Positions 17,732-25,556 of a DNA stretch of 26,437 nucleotides are shown piece after piece. The DNA is from JALQUL01 sp964556425 (GTDB lineage: Bacteria > Pseudomonadota > Gammaproteobacteria > Burkholderiales > Burkholderiaceae_C), in NCBI GenBank assembly GCA_964556425.1, contig CAZKWC010000040.1, forward strand, positions 1-26,437. The letters run 5' to 3'. The translations under genes and the position numbers were made by a program. Position 1 is the first letter of the stretch. Each line of letters begins with the position of its first letter. Under the pieces are notes generated by a model, which made no database searches, was not told where the DNA came from, and saw nothing but the letters and a program-made list of their open reading frames with translations.

Positions 17732-17933
17732 AATAAGTTTGTGCAATAGTAAAGAATAAAAGTAAAAATGAACTACGTACCGCAAGGTAGTGATGGGCTG
17801 AAGCGCTAACTTAAAACTTGTGAAATCATAACCCATTTTATGATTTTTAAATCAATTTGTTATTGCGACGGAATCAGTTAGCTTGCGTGAGCATTTATTT
17901 TTTGCAAGTTATTCTTTAGGTTAAATAATAAAT

Positions 17934-18644
17934 TTAAATTGCATCAACACCATAACGTTCACGATAGGTTTTGACACGATCCAAAAAGGGTTTGATTTCA
18001 GGGTCTTGAGTCGATTCTAAATAACTGAGCAAGTCTGTGAGCGTTGCAATAGCACAAATATTCATATTTAGTTCTTTTTTCACATATTGCACGGCACTAT
18101 GCGGTAAATCAACATCATTTTCTTTGGCTTTTTCTTGTCTATCTAGGGCAATAGCAACAGCACTTGGAGTAGCACCTGCGTTGGCAATGAGTTGAATAGA
18201 CTCTTTGACAGCAGTTCCGGCTGAAATAACGTCATCAATAATAAGGACTTTTCCTTTTAATGTGGCGCCAACTAAATGACCCCCTTCGCCATGATCTTTC
18301 ACTTCCTTACGATTATACGCAAAGGGGACATTTTTACCAAAACGGGATAACTCTATTGCAACAGCTGCACCCAAAGGAATTCCTTTATAAGCTGGCCCAA
18401 AAATCATATCGAACTCAATTTGGCTTTGTAGAATTGCTCTTGCATAAAACTGTGCCAATTGAGCCAACTTAGCCCCATCGTTAAAAAGTCCTGCGTTAAA
18501 AAAATAAGGGCTAATTCGGCCTGCTTTGGTCTTAAACTCACCAAACTTTAAAACGCCACATTCAATGGCAAAACGTACAAAATCTTGGGCATTCTGAGAT
18601 GGGGTAGCAGAGGTTACTGGAGTGGATGTGTATTGAGTTGTCAT
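17934..18644 (-). CDS. pyrE: Orotate phosphoribosyltransferase
   Basis: This enzyme joins orotate to PRPP to give OMP, the fifth step of pyrimidine synthesis, in the cytoplasm. Family motifs are KTKAGRISPYFFNAGLF, FGPAYKGIPLG, the mobile loop AYNRKEVKDHGEGG and the PRPP site VLIIDDVISAGTAVKES (about 133-149). The end of the protein (LDRVKTYRERYGV) is typical. The frame opens at a TTG at 18668; I chose the ATG at 18644 (236 residues), which still leaves a Thr/Ser-rich 18-residue lead before the conserved part. It is divergent from xth with 61 bases between starts. Confidence 0.95.
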   Translation of the reverse strand: MTTQYTSTPVTSATPSQNAQDFVRFAIECGVLKFGEFKTKAGRISPYFFNAGLFNDGAKLAQLAQFYARAILQSQIEFDMIFGPAYKGIPLGAAVAIELSRFGKNVPFAYNRKEVKDHGEGGHLVGATLKGKVLIIDDVISAGTAVKESIQLIANAGATPSAVAIALDRQEKAKENDVDLPHSAVQYVKKELNMNICAIATLTDLLSYLESTQDPEIKPFLDRVKTYRERYGVDAI

Positions 18645-18705
18645 TTGATGTGAAAATAGAGTGGTCAAAATAAAAAAATATCAAGATCAGAAAAAGGAGT
18701 GTTTC

Positions 18706-19506
18706 TTGTTTAAATTAATTAGCCTCAATCTTAATGGTGTCCGATCTGCTAGTAACAAAGGCCTAGAGCCTTGGTTAGTCAAACAGCAGGCCGATTGTAT
18801 TTGCGTACAAGAGCTAAAGGCTCAAGAGGCTGATATGAAAGGTGTTTTAGATGAATTAGCACAAATGAAAGGCTATTTTCATCACGCTCAAAAAAAGGGC
18901 TATTCTGGAGTGGGCGTTTATACCCGTCATGAGCCTAGCGACGTAATTGTAGGCTGTGGCTCGGAGGAGTTTGATGCAGAAGGCCGTTATATTGAGTTGC
19001 GCTTTGACAGTGCCAGTCAAAAAAAATCTATTATAAGTGCCTATTTTCCAAGTGGTTCTTCGGGTGAAGATAGACAAGAAGCAAAATACCGATTTTTAGA
19101 TCATATTTACCCACACTTAGATGCACTTAGGCACGAAAGAGAGTTTGTTGTATGCTGCGATTTGAATATTGCACACAAAGAACAAGATTTAAAAAATTTT
19201 AAAGGCAATAAAAATAACAGTGGTTTTTTACCACAAGAGCGAGATTGGCTAAGCCAATTAATAGAGAAACAAGGTGTAGTAGATGTTTATAGGCATTTGT
19301 ACCCCAATACCACCGATGAGTGCTATACCTGGTGGAGTAATAGGGGCCAAGCTTATGCAAAAAATGTGGGCTGGCGTCTAGATTACCAATTAGCCACAGC
19401 TGGTATTGCAAATGCCGCGTTAAGTGCCGAAATCTATAAAGAGGAAAAATTCTCTGACCATGCGCCACTCATCATGCAATACGAAAAGACAGCATTTGGA
19501 ATTTGA
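18706..19506 (+). CDS. xth: Exodeoxyribonuclease III
   Basis: This Mg2+-dependent AP endonuclease and 3'-5' exonuclease acts in base-excision repair. The start is a TTG: AAGGAG at 18694-18699 sits six bases upstream, and the product begins FKLISLNLNGVRSA, the usual ExoIII N-terminus. The longer open frame from 18661 is unlikely. In this 266-residue numbering the active-site residues are Glu36 (VQELKAQ), Tyr113 (SAYFPSGSSG), Asp152 and Asn154 (CCDLNIAHKEQDLKN), Asp226 (WRLDYQLA) and Asp251-His252 (SDHAPL). The gene is divergent from pyrE, as in many Burkholderiales. Its use of TTG suggests modest expression. Confidence 0.95.
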   Translation: MFKLISLNLNGVRSASNKGLEPWLVKQQADCICVQELKAQEADMKGVLDELAQMKGYFHHAQKKGYSGVGVYTRHEPSDVIVGCGSEEFDAEGRYIELRFDSASQKKSIISAYFPSGSSGEDRQEAKYRFLDHIYPHLDALRHEREFVVCCDLNIAHKEQDLKNFKGNKNNSGFLPQERDWLSQLIEKQGVVDVYRHLYPNTTDECYTWWSNRGQAYAKNVGWRLDYQLATAGIANAALSAEIYKEEKFSDHAPLIMQYEKTAFGI

Positions 19507-19614
19507 TTTTTTTATACGACTGCGACACAATCATTGCGTAAGTTCGCCATCTTTCATGCACAATGAAGCCACCTAAAATAGATTAAATAGATTAAATAGC
19601 TAAAGAGATTAATT

Positions 19615-21161
19615 GTGACAACATCTACTACTGAATCGGCAGTATCCGAATCGCAAAAAAATACATCTTCTGTTGCTGATACGAACAGTCAAAAAATAAG
19701 TTGGTGGCAAAGTGTGAAGGTCTATCGTCAACCTGCTGCCTTACGCATGTTGTTTTTAGGCTTTTCGGCTGGTTTGCCTATTATTTTGGTGTTTGGCACT
19801 TTATCGTTTTGGCTTTCTGAAGCCAAGTTAGATATTAAAACCATTGGTCATATCGGTTGGATAGGTTTAATTTACGGTTTTAAATTTGTTTGGTCACCCT
19901 TAGTAGATAGGATTTCTATTCCTGTTTTAACGCCAATATTGGGTCGTCGAAGAAGCTGGTTAATACTATCTCAAGCTCTTATTATTATTGGCTTGTTAAG
20001 TATGGGTAACACCGATCCCCTTACTCATTTATCTATTATGGTGGCAGGTGCTTTATTGGTGGCTTTTGGTTCTGCAACACAAGATATTGCGCTAGATGCC
20101 TACCGAATTGAATCTGCAGAAATCGATATGCAAGCCGCTTTAGCCGCTACCTATATGGCAGGTTATCGTTTAGGTATGATTTGGGCGGGTGGTATCGCTT
20201 TAAAAATGGCATCTCAATTTGATGACCCACTTATCAAAGGCTATCAGTTAGCGAGTTGGCAATCTACTTACACCATTATGGCTATTTCTATGGCGGTAGG
20301 AGTTTTAACGGTGTTGTTTTCTAAAGAACCTAAAGCAGTTGTTTTACCGCCTAGTCAATCGGTAAGTGCTTGGTTAAATACCGCTTTTTATCAACCATTT
20401 TTAGACTTCTTTTTAAGAGTGCGCTGGTACGGTTTGCTCATCTTATTGTTTATTGCTGTCTACCGAATCAGCGATGTGGTGATGGGCTTTATGGCCAACC
20501 CTTTTTATGTCGAGATGGGTTACACCAAAGATGAAGTGGGAACGGTGGTAAAAACTTTTGGCGTGGGAGTGACTATTGCTGGTGCTTTATTGGGCGGTAT
20601 ATTAGTCAAGCGTTACGGTGTTTTTAAAATATTAACGCTTGGGGCTGTGCTGAGTGCCATGACCAATTTATTATTTGCTTGGATGTCAGTTTCTACCCAT
20701 AGTTATCAGGCATTAGTAGGTGTTATTACAGCCGACAACTTAAGTGCTGGTATTGCGACAGCAGCCTTTATTGCTTATTTATCTAGTTTAACCAATGTGG
20801 CTTATTCAGCTANNNNNNNNNNNNNNNNNNNNNNNNNNNNNNNNNNNNNNNNNNNNNNNNNNNNNNNNNNNNNNNNNNNNNNNNNNNNNNNNNNNNNNNN
20901 NNNNNNNNNNNNACAGCAGCCTTTATTGCTTATTTATCTAGTTTAACCAATGTGGCTTATTCAGCTACCCAGTATGCATTGTTTAGCTCGGTAATGGTTT
21001 TATTGCCTAAGTTTTTAGGTGGTTTCTCGGGCGACATGGTGGCGAGTATGGGCTTTACCCAGTTTTTTATTATGACTGCATGCCTAGGCTTACCAGTATT
21101 GTTTATTTTGTATGCGGTTGCTCGAATGCCATTACGTTCCGAACCAGTTAAACCTTTATAG
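19615..21161 (+). CDS. AmpG-like MFS permease, split by an assembly gap
   Basis: This is an inner-membrane major-facilitator permease of the AmpG family, whose known members import anhydro-muropeptides for cell-wall recycling. GTG start with AAAGAGAT upstream. A polar N-terminal lead precedes LRMLFLGFSAGLPIILVFGTLSFWL and LVDRISIPVL, then many membrane helices. A run of 100 N at 20813-20912 interrupts it. The 55 bases before the gap are repeated exactly after it, and removing the N run plus one copy restores a single frame. It then reads across the join as NVAYSATQYALFSS, a conserved AmpG stretch, and gives about 463 residues. The gene is therefore probably intact. AmpG function fits the Slt gene nearby but other MFS cargo is possible. 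Confidence 0.85.
20758..20967. repeat. Exact 55-base duplication flanking the gap (assembly artefact)
   Basis: The copy at 20758-20812 and the copy at 20913-20967 are identical over all 55 bases, starting ACAGCAGCC and ending TTCAGCTA. A 55-base overlap is what unmerged contig ends of a 55-mer de Bruijn assembly would give. It is not a biological repeat as far as I can judge. Confidence 0.9.
20813..20912. other. Scaffold gap (100 N)
   Basis: The 100 unknown bases are the standard length for a gap of unknown size. Because the flanks at 20758-20812 and 20913-20967 are identical, the gap probably represents no missing sequence. Confidence 0.95.
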
Positions 21162-21242
21162 CAACCAGTGTTAATGAAGTAATTGTGGTATTTTTTTGGG
21201 TTTCCTTTACTTATCTTTACGTATATTTAAAGGCAGGCTTAA

Positions 21243-21263
21243 AGTCTAAGTACATACTAGACT
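21243..21263. promoter_or_regulatory. Inverted repeat upstream of the two-component operon
   Basis: AGTCTA (21243-21248) and TAGACT (21258-21263) form a perfect inverted repeat with nine bases between, about 90 bases ahead of the response-regulator start. It may be an operator, possibly for autoregulation, but OmpR-type regulators usually bind direct repeats, so this is tentative. Confidence 0.3.
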
Positions 21264-21350
21264 ATTGTGAATTTATCGTGAATTGGGTTGAAGTCTTTGT
21301 TCAAATCATTCACCCCATACACTTTTATTACGTAAGCGACCTCAAAAAAT

Positions 21351-22061
21351 ATGTCCACTACCACACTGCTACTTATCGAAGATGATCAGCGCTTAGCCGA
21401 TATGGTGAGCCAATATTTGCAGCAATCTGGCTATGTTTGTTATCACGCCAACACAGGTATAGCCGGTCTTGCGGCTATTCAACAATACACCCCCGATTTG
21501 GTGGTGCTCGATTTAATGCTGCCAGATATTGATGGACTAGAGGTTTGTAGACGCATTCGGGCCTTACCGCAACCTACCAATAGGTTGCCTGTACTAATGC
21601 TGACTGCAAAAGGCGACCCAATGGATAGAATTATTGGTCTTGAAATGGGAGCCGATGATTACTTACCTAAACCCTTCGAGCCACGTGAGTTGCAGGCCAG
21701 AATTAAAGCCATATTAAGGCGTGGTGGTGGTTCGGCTACTACCAACCAAAATAGCCAGCTTCAATTTGGCTCTTTAAGTATAGACAAAGACTCAAGAACG
21801 GTTTCGGTTGCTGGGCAAGTGGCTGAACTCACATCTCATCAATTTGATTTATTATGGGTACTTGCAGAGCGTGCGGGCCGTGTCTTAAGTCGAGATCAAA
21901 TTATGGAGTTAGTACGAGGTAAAGAGCTTGAGGCTTTTGACCGATCTATTGATGTACATATGGGTAGAATTCGTTCTGCCATTGAAAAAGATCCTAAAAA
22001 CCCACAGCGAATTTTAACGGTTCGTGGTGTTGGTTATGTTTTAGCTAGGCAGCAAGATTAG
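21351..22061 (+). CDS. OmpR-family response regulator
   Basis: This is a 236-residue two-component regulator. The receiver domain (1-122) has the acidic pocket LIEDDQ, phospho-acceptor Asp54 (VVLDLMLPDIDG), Thr85 and Lys107 (LPKPFEP). A short linker rich in Gly, Ser and Asn joins it to the OmpR/PhoB winged helix (about 137-232: LTSHQFDLLWVLAERAGRVLSRDQIMELV, then RSIDVHMGRIRSAIEKDP and ILTVRGVGYVLA). The ATG lacks a clear Shine-Dalgarno site. The sensor kinase follows 43 bases later, so they form a pair. The overall look is RstA/OmpR-like, but the signal and target genes cannot be read from sequence. Confidence 0.93.
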   Translation: MSTTTLLLIEDDQRLADMVSQYLQQSGYVCYHANTGIAGLAAIQQYTPDLVVLDLMLPDIDGLEVCRRIRALPQPTNRLPVLMLTAKGDPMDRIIGLEMGADDYLPKPFEPRELQARIKAILRRGGGSATTNQNSQLQFGSLSIDKDSRTVSVAGQVAELTSHQFDLLWVLAERAGRVLSRDQIMELVRGKELEAFDRSIDVHMGRIRSAIEKDPKNPQRILTVRGVGYVLARQQD

Positions 22062-22104
22062 TTACACAAAATAAAAAATTAGCCAATAACTTCATTTATA
22101 AAAT

Positions 22105-23445
22105 ATGGGTTTTAATCGTTTTTATGCGCGACTTTATATGCGCATTTGGTTTGCTGTGGTAGGCGCCGTATTATTAGCCGTAATGTTAATGATGTTGGTT
22201 TGGCATTTCAGTACAGAAAAGCAAGGGGCCAGCCCTTTAAAAGAATTGGTACTGCGTAATGCACAAGGCGAGCAAGTCGGTGTTGCGATTGCTCGGCTAC
22301 CCAAAGTTCCAGGCCAAGGTGCAGAATTTACTCTCACTCTAGATAAAGCCCTTGCCGCTGGTGAGCCCTTGGTTTTGCAATTACCAGCCCGCAGAGCATT
22401 GAAGCGCAATTTAAATGAAAAAGACGGTGGCTTCATGGGTCCCATGAATCCACCGCCTGGTTATGGAACTCCCATTAGACCTCCTACTTCTTGGTGGGAA
22501 TTACTCGTACCCACTTTTGGTTTTGTATGGTGGATGTTATTAGTAGGTGTAGCAGTAGCTCTTGGTGCGTACCCACTTATTCGTAGGCTCACATCTAGGT
22601 TGGAAGAGTTAGAAAGCGGTGTTAAAAAATGGGGAAATGGTGATTTATCTACACGACTTCCAGTTCAAGGCCATGATGAGGTAGCGGTATTGGCTAAACG
22701 CTTTAATGATGCTGCACAACAAATTGAACAACTTTTATTGTCGCACAAAGCCTTGTTAGCCAACGCTTCGCACGAATTACGTTCACCCCTAGCTAGAATT
22801 CGTATGGGTTTAGAATTGTTAGGTCAAAATCCCAACAACATAGGTTCTGAAATTAATCATGAACAACTAAGGCTCGAAATCTATCGTAATATTAATGAGC
22901 TTGATGAGTTAGTGGATGAAATTTTGTTATCAAGTCGACTTGACGCCACCAATGCAGATATTGGGCAATTGGAGTTAGTGGAGTTAACCGATATTGCACG
23001 CGACGAATGTCGTCGTATGCCGGCTCTCCTTAATGCCACTGACATTACCATGGTAGGTTCTACTAAACTACTCAGACGATTATTACGCAACCTTATTGAA
23101 AACGCCCATAAATATGCGAAGCCCATTTCACAAAATGGTAGTTTAGTCGCTCAACAAGTCGAGGTTTCTTTAACCGTTTTTCAGCTTGAAAAAGAGAACT
23201 GGGTACAAATTCAAGTCGATGACAACGGGCCTGGAGTTCCAGAAGACCAAAGGGAGAGAATTTTTGAGCCCTTTTATCGTATGCGTGGTGCCAGCGAAAA
23301 AGATGGTGGCGTAGGTTTGGGATTGGCCTTAGTGCAATCAATAGCAAAGCGCCACGGTGGTAAGGCAGTTTGCCAATCTGCACCATCTGGTGGTGCAAGA
23401 TTCATTGTAAAAATGCCCCTAATGCCTTTAGGTGCAGAAGAATAA
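22105..23445 (+). CDS. Sensor histidine kinase
   Basis: This 446-residue inner-membrane kinase is the partner of the upstream regulator. Membrane helix 1 spans about 13-34. A periplasmic sensor of about 95 residues follows, ending in a Gly/Pro-rich stretch (MGPMNPPPGYGTPIRPP), and helix 2 spans about 133-157. HAMP comes next, then the dimerisation domain with phospho-acceptor His223 (ANASHELRSPLARIR). The ATPase domain shows an N box at Asn333 (RNLIENAHKYA), DNGPGVP (373-379), FEPFYR and GVGLGLALV. All catalytic boxes are intact. The periplasmic domain matches nothing I recognise. Read-through into the cobalamin gene 88 bases downstream is possible. Confidence 0.92.
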   Translation: MGFNRFYARLYMRIWFAVVGAVLLAVMLMMLVWHFSTEKQGASPLKELVLRNAQGEQVGVAIARLPKVPGQGAEFTLTLDKALAAGEPLVLQLPARRALKRNLNEKDGGFMGPMNPPPGYGTPIRPPTSWWELLVPTFGFVWWMLLVGVAVALGAYPLIRRLTSRLEELESGVKKWGNGDLSTRLPVQGHDEVAVLAKRFNDAAQQIEQLLLSHKALLANASHELRSPLARIRMGLELLGQNPNNIGSEINHEQLRLEIYRNINELDELVDEILLSSRLDATNADIGQLELVELTDIARDECRRMPALLNATDITMVGSTKLLRRLLRNLIENAHKYAKPISQNGSLVAQQVEVSLTVFQLEKENWVQIQVDDNGPGVPEDQRERIFEPFYRMRGASEKDGGVGLGLALVQSIAKRHGGKAVCQSAPSGGARFIVKMPLMPLGAEE

Positions 23446-23466
23446 GTCACAATAGAGCCTTTACAT

Positions 23467-23503
23467 CACAAGCTAATAAAAGCTATTTTTTATCTAGCTT
23501 GTG
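23467..23503 (+). promoter_or_regulatory. Long hairpin in the leader of the cobalamin adenosyltransferase gene
   Basis: CACAAGCTA (23467-23475) pairs perfectly with TAGCTTGTG (23495-23503). Six more A-T pairs can form inside it after a one-base bulge, giving a stem of about 15 pairs. No T run follows, so it is not a standard terminator. It ends 17 bases before the AAAGGAG ribosome site and could affect mRNA stability or translation. Confidence 0.45.
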
Positions 23504-23533
23504 CCACCGTTAATAGGTTTAAAGGAGTTTTAA

Positions 23534-24097
23534 TTGGGTAATCGTCTGACACAAATTGCCACCCGCACAGGTGATGGCGGAACCACTGGTTTGGGTGATA
23601 ACACCCGAGTTTCAAAAGCCCATGCCAGAGTCATGGCAATGGGTGATGTAGATGAACTCAACTCCAATATTGGTGTTTTGTTGTGTGAGTCTTTACCCCC
23701 TGTTGCGCGTGAAGTTTTAATTGAGGTGCAGCATCAACTATTTAATCTAGGCGGAGAGTTATCTATTCCTGGTTACGAGTTATTAAAACCAGAGGCTGTT
23801 ATAGCCCTAGACCAAGCCTTAGCAGACCATAACGCCGAATTACCAAAGTTATTAGAGTTTATTTTGCCAGCAGGTAACCGAGCCGCCTCTTTAGCCCATG
23901 TGTGCCGAACTGTCGCACGCCGTGCCGAGCGTAGCGTCGTGTTATTAGGGGAGCAAGAGTCCTTAAAAGACACCCCACGTCAGTATTTAAATCGATTAAG
24001 CGACCTCATGTTTGTGCTGGCCAGAGTCTTTAACCGTATGAATGGCGGCGATGATGTTTATTGGAAAAGTGAAAGAATGAGTCAGTTAGAGAGTTAA
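23534..24097 (+). CDS. pduO: PduO-type ATP:cob(I)alamin adenosyltransferase
   Basis: This 187-residue enzyme transfers the adenosyl group of ATP to cob(I)alamin, making coenzyme B12. The N-terminal TRTGDGGTTGLGDNTRVSK is the ATP-binding loop of the PduO family. MGDVDELNSNIGVLL, NRAASLAHVCRTVARRAER and YLNRLSDLMFVLARVFNR complete the five-helix fold. The start is a TTG with AAAGGAG (23521-23527) six bases upstream and no better in-frame start. It follows the histidine kinase after 88 bases containing a hairpin, and ends in a strong terminator. Some annotations call such genes cobO, but the fold here is PduO, not CobA/CobO. Confidence 0.93.
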   Translation: MGNRLTQIATRTGDGGTTGLGDNTRVSKAHARVMAMGDVDELNSNIGVLLCESLPPVAREVLIEVQHQLFNLGGELSIPGYELLKPEAVIALDQALADHNAELPKLLEFILPAGNRAASLAHVCRTVARRAERSVVLLGEQESLKDTPRQYLNRLSDLMFVLARVFNRMNGGDDVYWKSERMSQLES

Positions 24098-24127
24098 ACC
24101 ACTGAATAGTTGAACTGTATACATTTT

Positions 24128-24161
24128 AAAAAGGGCTTGTTCGTGAACAAGCCCTTTTTTT
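24128..24161 (+). terminator. Intrinsic terminator after the cobalamin adenosyltransferase gene
   Basis: GGGCTTGTTC (24133-24142) pairs with GAACAAGCCC (24145-24154) around a tight turn, with five A before and seven T after (24155-24161). This is a strong, well-formed terminator. Confidence 0.93.
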
Positions 24162-24557
24162 GCCCATATTCGTAACAAGAGTTAGAAACTAGTGGGGAAA
24201 ACCATAGCCGAAAACTAAAAAATTGAAAAAGCTCTAATAAGGAAGTTGCCACCTAAGATGTAAGCAAATGAAGACAATAAAACAACTTATAGTTGTGAGT
24301 TTACAAAAAAGTTGTTGTAAAAAAGATAAAAAATTCAATCGTTTAAGCAGTGTTTAACAAAAGTGATGAATTGTCTTCAAAAAACCAAGATCGCAAGCAA
24401 TAAGAGAATATTTGTTTAAAATTGCGATTAAATTGCAATTTAATACGTCAAATTACCAACTGGTAAAAAATTACCAGAAAAGTTAAAACAAAAAATAAAA
24501 ATAAAATCACAATTTAGTTTGATAAAAATAAAACCAGAAATTACATTGCAAGTTAAG
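24162..24557. other. AT-rich non-coding stretch with palindromes
   Basis: This 396-base gap between converging units has no credible gene or RNA. It contains a perfect 18-base palindrome, ATTAAATTGCAATTTAAT, at 24427-24444. It also contains a hairpin, CTGGTAA-AAAA-TTACCAG, at 24460-24477, overlapping TTACCAACTGGTAA at 24453-24466. These lie downstream of the secretion adaptor and could be a weak terminator or a binding cluster. Confidence 0.6.
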
Positions 24558-25538
24558 TTACTTAAGACCTTGGTCAAGGCGTTCTGTAAAGGGACGTAGA
24601 ATATAGCTAAGTAAAGTTCTAGAGCCTGTATTGATAATAATAGTAGCAGGCACACCAATTCGTAGGTTAAGTTTTTTCATAATATCCGCATCTATTATTT
24701 TTACTTTACCTTCAAAATACGGTACTCCAGTTTTGGGGTCAGTAATACGGTCAGCAGAAACATAAATCAACAAGCCATCAATATGCTGCGATTTACTTCC
24801 CTCAAGGGTTGGGAAAAGCACCTTCACTGTCATGTTAGGTTTTACTCTATCGGCAAAGTCAACAGGAATTCTTGCGTCGATTAAATATTGGCCGTCATCT
24901 GGGACTAATTCAAACAGGACTGTACCCGCCCCTACAGAAACCCCAGTAGCTTTTACGTTGGCGTTCATCACCAAACCGCTAGTAGGAGAAAAGACTTTTA
25001 AGGAGTTGAGGTCTTGGTCGAGTGCGGTTATTTTTTCTTTATATTCTTTTAATCTCGATTCGTTTTGTTCTATTCTTGATTGCATTTCAAGACTATCACT
25101 TAAAGCAACAGACAGTTGTGATTGTTGAGATGCCAAAGCATTGGCACTTAAGAAACCCGAGTTAAAAAGTTCTTGGTTACTTTTTAATTACAACTTTAAG
25201 CTTTCGATATGTTCGTTTCTTGACCTTAAAGCGTCGATTAAAGTTCGATTTGATTGTTCTAGTCCTCTAATAGATTCTTCGGTCGCTCTTAAACTAGATT
25301 CAATTGGTTTGGGGTTATATTCTAATAAAACCTCACCCTTTAAAACAGAATCTCCATTCTTTTTATTTAATTGAGTTATTAATCCGGTTGCTGGCGCAGT
25401 TACTATTATATTTTCATTTTGAGAGATAATAAAACCTGTACCAGAAACTCCTTTTTCCAAAGAAAAAGTGGCTGACCAAATAATAAAGCCAAAAAAACCA
25501 AATATAACAACTAACCAACCTTGAAATTCTTTACTCAT
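24558..25538 (-). pseudogene. HlyD-family type I secretion adaptor, interrupted by an in-frame stop
   Basis: This is a periplasmic adaptor (membrane fusion protein) that would link the ABC exporter to a TolC-like channel. The N-terminal part (25188-25538) has one membrane helix (about 8-24), then a lipoyl-like half (GTGFIISQNENIIVTAPATG, NGDSVLKGEVLLEYNP) and the first coiled-coil arm. The C-terminal part (24558-25187) has the second arm, the other lipoyl half (LKVFSPTSGLVMNANVKATG), the beta barrel and the end SYILRPFTERL. Both share one frame, separated only by a TAA at 25188-25190 (codon 117). A CAA to TAA change would explain it. Total is 326 codons, shorter than the usual 430 or more, mainly in the coiled coil. 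It could be a pseudogene or a sequencing error. It follows the ABC gene after 18 bases. Confidence 0.8.
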
Positions 25539-25556
25539 ACATTATATATTTTATTA

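Noticed and set aside
19581..19598. Tandem repeat GATTAAATA x2 upstream of the AmpG-like gene
   Set aside because: Only two nine-base copies in AT-rich leader DNA; too short to claim a function.
20758..20967. Direct repeats as attachment sites or target duplications of a mobile element
   Set aside because: They are identical coding sequence of one permease on either side of a standard 100-N gap; collapsing them restores the gene, so an assembly overlap explains them better.
21185..21385. Possible small hydrophobic protein (66 residues) between the permease and the response regulator
   Set aside because: GTG start without a ribosome site, runs into the regulator in another frame, resembles translated AT-rich spacer and no known family.
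23446..23533. Cobalamin riboswitch ahead of the adenosyltransferase
   Set aside because: The gap is only 88 bases, while the known class needs roughly 200. The GCCACCG match to the B12 box is partial and other conserved parts are missing.
24440..24658. Small minus-strand frame overlapping the end of the secretion adaptor
   Set aside because: It overlaps the conserved adaptor C-terminus in another frame and consists mostly of translated AT-rich spacer.
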